Source: Sarcophilus harrisii
Lineage: Eukaryota > Chordata > Mammalia > Dasyuromorphia > Dasyuridae
Length of the DNA: 64,000 nucleotides
NCBI RefSeq assembly: GCF_902635505.1
Contig: NC_045428.1
Location: 225,200,107 to 225,264,106, forward strand
Reading direction: 5' to 3'
The notes below the pieces were generated by a model that was not told the DNA's origin, searched no databases, and was given only the letters and a program-made list of their open reading frames with translations. Below, one piece after another: positions 1 through 24,389 of the stretch. The position numbers were made by a program, and so were the translations under genes. The first letter of the stretch is position 1; every line of letters starts with the position of its first letter.

Positions 1-187
1 GTACTCAGCTGTCAGTCTCTAAAGAAAACCTGCAACAGGGGCTTTAATCCCCTGACAATCATTCCTTCTGCAATGACACACATTTTCCTTCTCTCTTGCC
101 ACACTATCATCTCTTACCCCACCTTTATTTAGAGATTCTTCCTAGAAAAAAGTATAATAATTTGCTTTCAGGTACCATAACAACATC

Positions 188-430
188 AGTATTAATTTCT
201 GGCATTTATATGGTGCTTTAAAATTTGCAAAGGCCAAAATAATCCTTTTGAGGTAGGAACCACAAGTATTATTGTCCCTTTTTATAGTGGAGTTTAAGAT
301 AGGTTTGTCTCAGAAGAGACGTTAGCAAAGTTTTTTAACCTTTAAAATGTCAAAAAGGGAAATTGAACCCAGAATCTTCCTTCCTCCAAGTCTAATACCT
401 TGTTCTTTGTGCTATTTTTGGTTGCTGCTC
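188..430 (-). repeat. MIR-type SINE relic
   Basis: Antisense MIR pattern: a GGCATTTATATGGTGCTTTA start, a low-complexity TATTATTGTCCC stretch, a decayed form of the usual 'fraction of T then AGATGAGGAAACTGAG' core near 285-300, then a region resembling the box-bearing tRNA-like end. Strongly diverged. Confidence 0.55.
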
Positions 431-2227
431 TTCTCATTTATATTTAGTGGTGTTCAGATTCAGTCAGTACTGAATGGTTTGTCATACATTCCCATTATTA
501 CATTAAATTGGAATAGCAAAATCACTAGGACAGCACTTGACCTAATATCCCTTGGTTTTTCATGCTACCAACTGGCTTGATCCATTCTAATAGAGAACAG
601 AAATAAATTCATAGAAAACCCCAGAACAACTTTCTGTCCAATTGTTTCATCCACTTCATTAGAAATATTTTTCTTATTACCAACAAGTTAACTTTAATAT
701 GATTAGAGCAGCCACATAGCTTTAAAGATACTTTGTATTTTGGTGTGAGAATAGTTATAAATTTAAGACTTCAAAAATTCTATTTTATATTTCATGGAGC
801 TTCATAAATATCCATGTTCTTCCACAGACTAAAGAAATTGCCTGTCATAGGCAGATAAGCATAAATAGTATATCAACACACACACAATTATTATAGAGTC
901 CAAAGATTTCTAGGTTGTTGTAGCATTTTCTTTAGGTACCTGTAAATCTGGCATCTTTGTGACAGTTGTGATTTAAGATTTGGCTGTCACTCAACACACA
1001 AGTGATATGGGTTATTACAATTTGCGTGTATGTTTTTTGAAGGAAAAAAAATGCTCTTTTTAGAATTTCCTGGATAATTAAAATTCCAAAGATTCAAAAA
1101 CATTTAACTGCATGCAAAATCACATATGTGTATATATAAAAAACTAAATTGAAAGTTGCATTGAAGTCTTCTGAAAAGTATGATATTGTATAATTACATA
1201 TTATTTTAGACAGTTTCTAAATATATAGTGTTTTACCTTTACTCTTTGTAATTTCCCCTAGTTGGAAGAAATACATATATTTCTATAAATGTATGTACAT
1301 ATACACATGTATGTACATGTGTACATATGTGTATAAGAGAGGAATGAATATTAAAAGGGGACATAGAAAGGAATTTAAACTTCTCAGAATCTTCTATGTA
1401 GGTTAGAGTCAAAACAACAACATCTTTTTGACATATTTTGTGTATTTTAGTGAGATCAGACTTTCCAAAATATTCATTTCAGACTAGTATGTATTCGGAG
1501 TTCTTTTGAATAAGGAAAACTATATTATTATATTGCTGTGCATTTTATTATAAAATTTATTAGCTCTTTTATAAAAATAAAAGTTGTCATGATATAAATC
1601 ACATGCAACTTGATAAAAAAAAAGTATCAGAATATGTAACCAGAAGGAAATCATGAATTTGTTTTGTGTAATAACCTGACATGCAAAATGCAGAGAAAAG
1701 ATGTACTGTTATCTTCATGCCACCTGAAGAATAAAAGAAGTTGTTCTGCATGTAACTTGAAGGAATAGTCAGTACTAATGGGCTCTTTACTCGGTCTGTC
1801 ATTAAGCATTTATTCAGTGCCTATGTGGATGAAATTATCTCTAATACTGAAATAGTGGTAACAAGAGTTTGAAAGCATTGAGCAATGTCTTTACTATCAG
1901 CTTAGATAAAAAATAAAAAACATTATTTCCACTATATCTTTCAGTTCTAGAGTAAAGCCAATTTTAATGGACTTAAGACTTGTAAATTCATAAATGTTTT
2001 ACTGAGAAAAAAGTATTGTTATATGTCTAGTAAAGAACTATATGGTTTACCAGTTTTAATTAATTAGCTATATAATGAGCCTAATTAAAACTATTATTAT
2101 GAACACAATATTTCAGCAATTCAGGGAATGTTTCAGTGTCTTTCAGTTTACAAGGGTCATCTTTGTGGGCATTGATTTTTCTTGTATAATGGTTTGTAGG
2201 AGTGCTAGATATGAGAATTGATTATAA

Positions 2228-2425
2228 AATCATAGATTTAAAGCTTTAAGGTACAATAGAAGTCATTGGGCCTAACCTTCCACTTTTTATAGATGAAGAA
2301 ACTGAGAGTAAGAAAGAAGTTGTGGCTTGCTCCAAATTATTCAGCTAATAAGTTTCTGAGGCATGATTTGATCTTAGACTTTGTGACTCCAATCCCACCA
2401 CACTCTCCATTGAATCGCCTCAGAT
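2228..2425 (-). repeat. MIR3-like CORE-SINE with L3/CR1-type tail
   Basis: Begins with ATCATAGATTTAAAGC, the reverse complement of the CR1/L3-style tail that ends in 'TCTATGATCC'. It continues with GATGAAGAAACTGAGAG and reaches the SINE head near CTCTCCATTGAATC. Several similar copies lie elsewhere in the window on both strands. Confidence 0.6.
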
Positions 2426-3146
2426 GCTAAGTACCAGGTCACTCAAGTCTACTATGAACTGATTTCTATGAATATATTCAGAACAAGGGAATGGATTTCA
2501 CCAGTTTCACTTGTTATAAAGGAATTGAAGAAATGAAAGGCTAATGTGAGAGCATAAACTGCTCTCATGTGACATATTTATCTTAGTGGGAATTAACTTG
2601 TTTTATAGTCTGTAAAAAAAAGTTTGCAAATATGTTTGTACTCCATTGCATGTACTGAGATTATATATAATTTGAACATATATAATTTGAACATTTACTT
2701 TTCTGCAGTCTTCTTTTCTTTTTTCTCTAATATCCAATCCATAATTTAGGATTAACAGAATCTAATTTTGTCTTTCCATTACTTGTTAGTTTCATAGTTT
2801 AAAAAAAGTTAATCACTGTATTATTCTAGACACAGTTTCGGGCTCTTTTTCCACCTTTTTTTTTTTTTTTTTTTTTAACCTTTTAGAAGGCAGAAACAAG
2901 CAATCAAATTAGACTGTATTTATGTTGGAAAAAATGACTTAGATCTTAAGTATCTTAAATTACCAGATTTCTCTCTCATACATCAGTATCATCTAGCAAG
3001 TTCATTATAAATTTGCTTTCTTTGTATCTTCTTTTTCCTCCCAATTCCTATTTTTCCCTTGTTGCTTCTACTTTAGTTTTGCTTGATTTCTATCCTAATA
3101 CTTTCAGTTAAAATTATGTTATATACTTATGTTTTTCTACTTCTAG

Positions 3147-15731
<12,585 letters not shown>

Positions 15732-16286
15732 AAAAAAAATAATAATAATTAATAAATATAACAAAAGGGATAACAATTGGTGGTGATGATGTCCCTATAC
15801 AAAAAAGGCCATAAGATAGTGTGCTACAGTAGTCATCCGTGTTTGTGCCTCCCTTCTTTCCTGGGGACATTAGGGCTGGAACAGCAGATTTCAGCTGCTT
15901 GTATGAACAAATTCTTTATTTTTTTTTCTTTTCACGTGAAAGTGTTACATATTCTTTCACTTATATGTACAGAGAGGTTTTCCTGAATATTTATTTTAAG
16001 GGTTAAATCACTTTTGCTTGTGTTTATTACTGCTTGAAGTTGAGCCTTTTTGAGTATTTAAAAAAAATACCAACAAACTGTACTTTCCCAAGGAAAAATA
16101 TTGCCATCATTTGTAGCCTGTGTAACCTTCAAGTATGTGCTTTTTTTTTGTCCCTGTATCTACTCAAATCAGGAACTGTACTTTTTGGAACAGTTTGCTT
16201 TTAAAACTTGAAGTCCTGGAAACAGTGTGATGCAATTACTGCTGTTCTAGCCCCCAAAGAGTTTTCTGTGCAAAATCTTGAGAATC

Positions 16287-16292
16287 AATAAA
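16287..16292 (+). promoter_or_regulatory. Likely proximal poly(A) signal of UBE3A
   Basis: AATAAA within a block (GAGAATCAATAAAGATGG) that resembles the human UBE3A transcript from memory. It would give a 3' UTR of roughly 0.6 kb. Confidence 0.55.
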
Positions 16293-17569
16293 GATGGAAG
16301 GGAGAACTTGGAATGTTTTAACTGCAACCCTGAGAACTTTACTTTAGTCACAGCACAACAAATTAAAAAACAAAACTCATGCCACTGTATGTTGTCTTCA
16401 CGTGTCTTGCAATATACTGTTTCAGTAGCCAATCCTGTTTGTTAGTATATGAAAGGGTAGAGATTTTAGGTTGGTGGGAGTTTTTTATTTTTGTTTTTCT
16501 GAGTTTGTTTTGTTTTGTTTTGAACTAAATATTTACTTGGGGGAAAGTGCATATTCAGCCAAATGATAGTAAGTCAAGTGTATTGCAAGAAAGTTGGGAA
16601 AGTTGTTATATTATAGACAAAGCATGTGGAAGTGCACTTAAAATTAAGTTTTATTAATTGCCTATTACATTGATTTTAAAATAGACAATCCAAAGTCTTC
16701 CCTACATGATATCATCATCCTATTTAATGAATTGTTCCTCCTTATCAAGGCACATGATCAGTGTTGTGACATAATCAAAAAAGATGGCTACTATTCCTTG
16801 TTTATAGAATCTAACATTAAGCAAACCTGGAAATGAATGAAACTATTGATCTTAAACCCCATTTCTATTGTATGTCCCCAACTATTCAATATTATTTTAA
16901 TTATTTTAAAAAGTGAATGCTAAAAATTACTTTGTGTTACAGAAAGTAATCGGTAGGTTTTCAACTTAAATGACAGTTCAGAAATAGTTTTCCCCTTTCC
17001 TAGTCATCTATGTCTGTAATGTTAATTTCTCCCATTGCAATATACAATAAAGGGATTGTATATTTTTAACTAAGGGGACATAATTGGTAAATTTTTCAAC
17101 AACAAGCTATAGCTATTGTGCAGAGCTGAGCTTGTGCCTTGACAATTGTTTTAACTGACTTCTACAAGTCAAATCAGCTTAATGATTTGTGTGAAATTGG
17201 AAGGAAAAGGACAAGTCTTGAAATCATTGGAGGGGTGGGGGGAAATGTCTTTCAGGATTATTTTAATAAATTCTTTCTAGTAATAGAAACAGAACTGTTA
17301 TGTAACTATAATGCCGAATAAAACAGTGACCTTTTTCACCATGATCTAGTGGAAAAAATAAGACAGTGATTTCCTTCCTTTGATAAGTTAAATTGGGTGT
17401 AATTGGGCTTACCTGTTTTTAGAACATTGTTAAGATATATATACGGCATGACAGTGAACATTCAAGATCATACATTTTTCTAAAGGACATACCCATTTTT
17501 TTTTTTTTTTTTTTACTTCATGTAAAAGTGAGAGCAAGGAAACCCCAAATGCCATTAGGCATCTTATAT

Positions 17570-17575
17570 AATAAA
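17570..17575 (+). promoter_or_regulatory. Likely distal poly(A) signal of UBE3A
   Basis: AATAAA in TATATAATAAATGGGTGAAG, similar in setting to the distal end of the long human UBE3A mRNA as remembered. It would give a 3' UTR of about 1.85 kb. Confidence 0.5.
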
Positions 17576-17599
17576 TGGGTGAAGCAATTTGAAGCTGTT

Positions 17600-19700
17600 C
17601 AGTTATTCTCTTAAATTCTGTTATCACTCCACTACTGAAATCCTGCCATTTTAATGTTTCTCTGACAAGTTTTTGATTTGTGAATCAAGCAGATTCAAAA
17701 CACTAGGTGTACTATTTTAGAATATTAGAAATTTAAAAAGAAAAAAAATCTATATTAAGTAAAGAAAAAAGGTATGTCAGATGATCTCTTCAGGAGTTTA
17801 TTTTCATTTGTGCTATAACTTCTTTCTGCACACCTGTGATTTTCCATTGCTAATTAGTATTGGCAGTATTAGTAAAGATAGACCAGACAGTTTGTAATGG
17901 AATAAAATTCGAAATAGTTATTTGCTCTCTGTATATTAGCTCTTGGTTTGGTTCTCAAGGGCTTGGGTGAAAGCAGTGATTTAATTGGGACTATATTTCC
18001 CTGAATTTTAGCCTCTGTTTCTTGACATGTCCTTTAAAAAAAAAAAAAAAAAAAAAAAATGGCTGACAATATTCTTTCTTAAAAACTGGTGGTCTTATTT
18101 AAATTTAGTTTTCCTCAAAAATAGTTTTTGTGTATTCGTCTGAAAAACTAGGTTGTAGCATCAGTAAAGCTCAGGAAGAATACCTTCATTCAAAACTTTC
18201 TTCCCAGAACTTAACATTTCTAATACTGATAGAAGGAATTGGTTTCTTAAATGAAATGAAGATAACAACAACAACAAAAAAAATGCCCAAGTCTGATTTT
18301 AGCATTTTTTATTTTCCTAAAAAAATTTTTTTTCCCCTAAAGTGAATTTAGAATTTCTCATTTTGAAGGGGATATTACTTGAGATTTTTGTTCTCTAATA
18401 CTAATTTCTTAGTGTTTCATCATTGTTTTATGGCTGTTATTTTCTAAAGTGGCTAAGTATTACATAGTAACCTTAGGAAAGAAGGCTTTTTGCTTCAATA
18501 TAATTATAAATTTTTGTCTTATATTCTAAAAAGCCGGTTTGCTTCTTGTAAGACTATATCCAGACCTTTTAAATTTTGATTATAATTTCTGTAATTTCAT
18601 TAATTAGGTGTCTTTCTTTCAGGTAGTTCATTTAATTTCTCTTGGTTTCACTTTTCTCATCTGGAAATTGAGATGTTAGACAACATTTTTTTTTTCCATT
18701 TTTATACTACTGTTGGGGGTTTTTTGAGAGATTGATTTGGAATTCATACAGGAGCTGCTGCTAACTATATTGACAACGCAAGATAAATGACATGTATATC
18801 TATGAGAATGGGTTTTAAATATGTCCAGACACTATGCCATAATGACATTTTTATCACCTTTTAGTAAAAGTAACGAATTAATTTTAAATAAAAAAGTTAA
18901 TGTTTTATTTTTATTATGCTATTTACTCAATGTATAATTTCTTATATTAGCTCCAAAAAAAGGTGAAAAACTAAACTCTTCCTTATAAACTATAGCAGCT
19001 TAATATGCAACAGTATGCTTCCCCTCACTTTACAACATGATTGGAAAATTTTATTTTCACTCTTCTCTGATCCTCCCCCCCATAATGGTAAAGAACTATT
19101 TTATAATTGACAGATATACGTTCCCTTTTATGAAGGAATCCTTCGTTTTCATTCACTTTGATAATACTTTCATTAGTTACAAACAAGTATGATATGGAAC
19201 AATCTGATATTGAAACACCCAATAATTTCTGTTGAATTGAACTGTGCTTTAGTAACTTTTGTATACTAACAGATTTTTTGTTTTCACAAAGACTACTCTT
19301 TTTAAATTAATCTAAAGATCTAAGGCTGTCCATGCAATGCAAAGACCTCTCTGTCTTTGCAATCATTTTTTAAAATAAAGTATTTTTTAAATCTAGAAGT
19401 TGATACTTGGTCAGTTGAAAGAAAAAAAACCCACCAATAAAATGGCAGATTACACAGTAAGTTTTAAACTGTAAATTAGTTGTATATTACCTCTCTTCTT
19501 TATGCCCTTGTTAGAGCTAGATGAGAGTCACCTTAAAAAAGCATCAGATTCAGACTTGGCTTGTCATAAGAAATCATTCTTTAAGGAATACACTCGTCAC
19601 CCACTAAAAGAGAATTTTAGGACTGGAAAAAAGTCAATTTACATAAAGTGTGTCTAGTATCTCAAATAAATACAATCTATACAAGAGAATATTGATATAT
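17600..19700. other. Intergenic, downstream of UBE3A
   Basis: AT-rich DNA with an A run of about 25 at 18034-18059. I recognise no gene and no clear transposable element. Confidence 0.6.
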
Positions 19701-19704
19701 AATA

Positions 19705-20090
19705 CACCATCTATTAAGCCTCTATTAAGAACTGTGCTAGGGGAGATCTAAGTTTAAGAATTCTGCCTTCAAAGAGTAGAGTCTAATAGAAGAATAAGAT
19801 AGCCACAGTCTACAATCTGATCTAATTGATGCCTTGGAAAGTTAAAGATGAATTTTGGAGAAGTCTAGAAAGGTTTTCAAGAAGAGATTGTACTGATTTG
19901 AGATTTAAAGAGCAGGTAGGAATTTATAGACAAGGGGAGAGAAAGATGATTCTAGCCTGGGGAACAATTCAAGAAAAGCCTTAGAGATTAGTGTTGTGTG
20001 GGATGAAGGACCCCAGAGTTGTGCACAGGGTTGGAGGACTAGGAATGATACTAGGGACATTTGAATGTGCAATAGGGAACAACTGAGGTT
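19705..20090 (-). repeat. L2-type LINE relic, antisense
   Basis: Starts with TCTATTAAGAACTGTGCTAG and CTTCAAAGAGTAGAGTCTAA, the reverse complement of the L2 3' end. It continues into GAAAGGTTTTCAAGAAGAGA and CCTGGGGAACAATTCAAG, typical of longer antisense copies of this family. Diverged. Confidence 0.5.
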
Positions 20091-20099
20091 TTTAAAAAA

Positions 20100-21363
20100 T
20101 TAAACAAGATACATCAGTTCTATGCCTAAGAACATTATTTTTGTAGTGATAAGAGGGTGTGATTGGAGGAAAAGCAAGAGCAGAGGTTTAGTTATAGAAG
20201 CCCTGGAATTGACGTTTAAAGATGTTCTGGGTTTGCATTCTATCCCTAAGGCCCTTGATTTTTGTAGAGTTTCAATTTCTGTATCTGTAAAGGGGATATG
20301 GATAATTTCATTTGATATCTTACAAGGAAGATCAAATGAGATAGTGTTTTCTCCTAAAGTACTGTAAGTCAACTATTAGTTATAATTAAAAGACCTAGAG
20401 TAGTTTACCCAATGAGGCCTGACCAATTCTATTTTATATTATAGAAATTAAGTGGGAGATTCTCATTTTAAGTAAAAAGAAATGGCCCTGAAATTTAACA
20501 CTATCATGTTTGCCTCAGAAATTAATGTTTATTAAGTACATTCTCCAAGAAGTCATGAAAAAAATTATAGCCAATTAGGTTGAAATCTTTTTGAACTTTT
20601 ATACAGCTCCTATGTGATTCTTTGGAGAAGGATGTGTGTTATGTTAAACTCAGTGACATGTTGTTGACTGTTCATATCTCTTAGGAGAGAGCTCAGCTCT
20701 TACAGCATGGTCTTGTGTGATTAGTCCAATCTTCAGAACTCCTCATGAATCTGGGGGTGCCATCATACTGATTTTCTTATAGGTTCCACTTCTTATATTG
20801 GATACATGTCTTGGATGGATCCTTAGGGGGATGATCCAGAGGGCAACGGTGGGTATATTCAGTCCCCAATATCTTAGAATAATTTGCTAAAGAGGGATAA
20901 AGTCATTTTAGAAAAGCTGGTCTAATGGTAAAATTAAGAAATAACGGCATAGCAAAATCCATTGTTACCCTTGTGATGTCACATGAAAGCAAGGAAGGCT
21001 GCCAGCTCTGGGCAAAATTGTTCCTTTGCTCCCTGTGGTGGTGTCCACCTTATGGGAGGATATGAATAAGACCCACACAAGCTGAGCACACGTGGCTAGC
21101 TTGTGGTCTGCACCATGTAAAAAAAATACCCACTCTGGTGAAATCATAAATACATTTTAGTATAAGGTAGATTATTCATTTGTTTTTTTGCTTTTAGTGC
21201 AAGTTCTCCCTTCACCCCAGCATTATTTTCACGGAAGTAGCCTTGAAAACAGCTTGAAGTCCACAGTGCAAGATGACATCTGAAACCCATCCACTTTTAG
21301 TGGATGGACGTGGGCGCATCTGTTGGATTTTTCTTTATGGGGATTATGATCTGATGTTTGGTG

Positions 21364-21394
<31 letters not shown>

Positions 21395-21400
21395 AACAGA
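20100..21400. other. Intergenic, no gene recognised
   Basis: Unique-looking sequence. One stretch (20100-20372) is open on both strands over about 80-90 codons, but the predicted peptides show no family resemblance. Nothing here is called as a gene. Confidence 0.5.
21361..21394. repeat. (TA)n(TG)n microsatellite
   Basis: A short TA run passes into a TG run at the left edge of a MIR relic. Confidence 0.9.
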
Positions 21401-21404
21401 ATTT

Positions 21405-21585
21405 ATATGTAGCACTTTAAGGTTTGCAAAGCACTTTATAAATATTTCATGTTATCCTCACACCAACCCTGGGAGTAGTTGCTATTATCTCCATTTTACA
21501 GGTGAAGAAACAGAGGCAAACTGCTTAAGTGACCACTTAGGGTCACACAGCTAATAAATATCTGAGGCACTCTGACTCTGTGTGT
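21405..21585 (-). repeat. MIR-type SINE relic
   Basis: Good match to the antisense marsupial MIR pattern: GCACTTTAAGGTTTGCAAAG, TCACACCAACCCTGGGAGTA, CCATTTTACAGGTGAAGAAA and GGGTCACACAGCTAATAAAT. Confidence 0.75.
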
Positions 21586-21994
21586 GTGTATGTGTAAGAT
21601 TTTCATGACTACTAACTTTTGATAAGTTTAAGATATTTGGAATTTCTTTGTCTCACAATTTAATGTAGGGGCATATGCATTGACAGTGGTAAAGTAAAAG
21701 CTGCTGATTTCTGTGGAGACAAATTCCCTAATCTGGATCACATCATCTTGTACTAAAACTCAGTTCTGTGCCAGCATGAGGAAATGCTATTTTCTTCTCT
21801 GAATGGCATAGAGTCTCTTTGCATAGTCCCAAATCTTCCTATTCTTATCCATGTCATATATAAAAGCCAGGTCAGCTCTTAAGTTGTTCCTAGAATGCCC
21901 AAGTAAATTCTCAGACCTACATTATGGTGAACTTGAATGCCCCAGAACTGATCTGGTTTTTCAAGATTGCTTTGGAAAGGATGTAGTTTGGCTC

Positions 21995-22172
21995 AATGGA
22001 AAATGTTTAGATAAAGGACCTGAATTCAAATTTGAACCCTGTTATTTAGTAGCTGAGGGGCCTTGAGCAAAACACAATCTATTTGGGCCAGTTTCTCATT
22101 AAAAATCATACCCACAATATGTTTGGACTAAAAGACCTTCAAAATCCTTTCTAGGTCTATGAACCTATGTAG
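21995..22172 (+). repeat. MIR3-like CORE-SINE with L3/CR1-type tail
   Basis: GATAAAGGACCTGAATTCAA, GGGGCCTTGAGCAAAACACA and a tail GTTTGGACTAAAAGACCTTC then TTTCTAGGTCTATGAACC. Same family as 9032-9210. Confidence 0.6.
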
Positions 22173-22179
22173 AATAGGG

Positions 22180-24380
22180 TGTAATTGTGCATACTTTGCT
22201 CCTTTAACAACTGGGTATAATTTAAGAAAGAATTAATTACAGCATATGGAATATGGTATCTTCATTTTGGAATTACACAAAACTATTTTAGGGCTATACC
22301 TAAAACTATTTGACAGTATTTGACAGGCTAAATTGGACAAAGGGATTTACAAGAGCTCTGATAAAAATCCAAATAAGTTTTTTTTCTGAAGGTGAACTAA
22401 TATAACAGGACGCTCTTTGTAAGCTGCCTTGCATCTTTAGCATATGTGATTTTGGGTGACCACAAGACTACAATTTATGCTGTGCAAATTTGTTGAAGTG
22501 GGCTATTTAGCCTAGAGAAGACCAGGAGATGGCACAAAGGACAATTAAATTTATTGTAAGTTATAGAGTAATTGGGTTGAAATTAGTTATAAATTTGAGA
22601 AACATGTTGACAATTAGAGCTGCCCGAGATTGAAATGGGATGCCCCATAACTTGAAGTATTCCAGTTAAAAAGCGTGCTTGGATTAGATTTTCCTCATTC
22701 ACTCCTATTTTGATCATTTTTGATTTCAAAACAGTTACTATGTTCTTGGTACATGTAATCTTCATAAGATGTTGATGTTCCCTGGTATTTTCTAAACATT
22801 ACATTATATCCTAAACTGTCCTCAAGCAACAAAGTCGATGAGATTAGTTGTAGAGAATTCATTTCTAAATGGTGCCTATTTCCAGATACATGCTGAAAAG
22901 GCAGCCTTGGTGTGGGTTGAGGTTATGTCAGAATTTTCCTATATAATCGTACTTTGAAATTTATGAGTTTTACCATTGGTAAATGGAAAATGAGAGCAAT
23001 GAAGAATGCAAGAAAAATTCTGAAATGATGATCTGCAAAGAATATGGATATCCATCTCATTTATCCTCCATCATATACAAGTACTCTACATAAGAGTTTT
23101 CCAAATATTTAAAGCTATACATACCAAAGTCTGAAACGGAAATATCTCTAAAATATACATATGAAGCTAGCTGTCTTAATAAATAATATGCTGTTAACAG
23201 AATTTTAAATGTCCTGACAGGACCGGTCTCTAACCAGGAAATAAAGCTAGACAAAGCAGGCCAGAGAGGAGGGCCGAGAAACAACTAGTTTATGTTCTGA
23301 GAGGGTAATCTACCTGCCAGTCTTTGGAGTTCTCCTGAGGAGAATGAAGGCAAAGTTTGTGTACATAAATCATGGGTGAGAAGGTGGATTACAACACAAT
23401 CACTTCCAGGCTCTGAGTGGTTTCTCAGCACAAGCCCATGAAAGCAGGTGTTATTATAGGAATGTGATTGTTTCAAATCTTGCAGATCATGTCTTAAGAG
23501 GGCACAGGACCAGAATTCTGAAACTGGAACAGGTTCTGCAGGCTTTGACTCCCAAACAGGGCACAGAAGTGGAGGATATATTGAATATCAATTCCAGAGC
23601 TGAAGCATAGGCATGCATTTCAGAATGTTTATGCTGGAGCCAGTTCATAGTGGAGAACCAATTGTTAAACGTTCAGTGTGAGCATTTACATATTGGAAAT
23701 GGGCAAATGCTACAAATCTGGATTTGATTCATTCTTTTGTTGATCATCTTAATAATACTAGAGAAAATTTTAATAGTGCGGATTAAATTTAAGGTTCTTT
23801 TCCTCCTGCACAGATGATTATTAAATATTCGTCACCATAGCATTGGTTATGCTATAAAAATTAAAAGGACAAATTGAGAAAACAACCTACATCTGAGAAG
23901 ATGAGTACAGGGAGGGGAAGAATTAAAGTTAGAAAATGAGGGAAGAGATCCAATCTGTGTTTAGGCGTTAAATAGAAAAATCTTATTTCCTATGTTGTTT
24001 CCATACTTCTGTTCCCTTCAACCCAATTTTAATATTCCCCTAATATCACATTTAAAGTCTACTATTTCTTCTATTCTGTGCCCTTGAATACCTACTCCAT
24101 AATTGTCTTAAATCTTTTTCTTTCTCACACCTTCCACATTCTGACACTCAGGACCTTATTCCTTTCTGACAATAATGAATGCCCTGCTACTTTTTCAAGG
24201 GCTGGTTTCATGTTCATGCATACCCAATCATTATGGGGGGGATCGGAATACTTTACCTTCCATTTTGAATTTCAGGTTTTTCCATCATGTCATAAATCTT
24301 TCCTTTGAGGATATCTATTGACTAAAGTAGATGCCCCTCATATTCTCCTTCCTCAATGTACTCATCTGGCTCACAATATC
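22180..24380. other. Intergenic, no gene recognised
   Basis: Mostly unique-looking sequence. Short open stretches near 23057-23476 on the - strand have no recognisable motif. From about 24000 the pyrimidine-rich composition may already belong to the L2 relic that follows. Confidence 0.5.
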
Positions 24381-24389
24381 TACTCATGA

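Larger units (their letters stand above)
1..3146 (+). other. UBE3A intron, partial
   Basis: Intron sequence upstream of the first exon in the window. It is AT-rich. It holds two MIR-type SINE relics (about 188-430 and 2228-2425) and a T-rich run at 2856-2876. I see no coding exon in it. Confidence 0.8.
15732..17595 (+). other. UBE3A: UBE3A 3' UTR
   Basis: Untranslated end of the UBE3A transcript. Long stretches look like the human UBE3A 3' UTR as I remember it. Examples are the blocks around 15860-15905 (GGGGACATTAGGGCTGGAAC), 15930-16010 (GTGTTACATATTCTTTCACT) and 16230-16290 (GTGATGCAATTACTGCTGTT). The similarity seems to fade near the AATAAA at 17570, so I end the UTR just after it. AATAAA hexamers also occur at 15751, 16287, 17046 and 17317, so several transcript ends are possible. 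The exact end is inferred. Confidence 0.75.

Noticed and set aside
1285-1335. Palindrome-like ATGTACATGT stretch
   Set aside because: Low-complexity TA/CA/GT alternation. The inverted symmetry is imperfect and expected from its composition.
20100-20372. Overlapping frames of 81 and 90 codons on both strands
   Set aside because: No resemblance to any family and next to an L2 relic. Probably chance openness.
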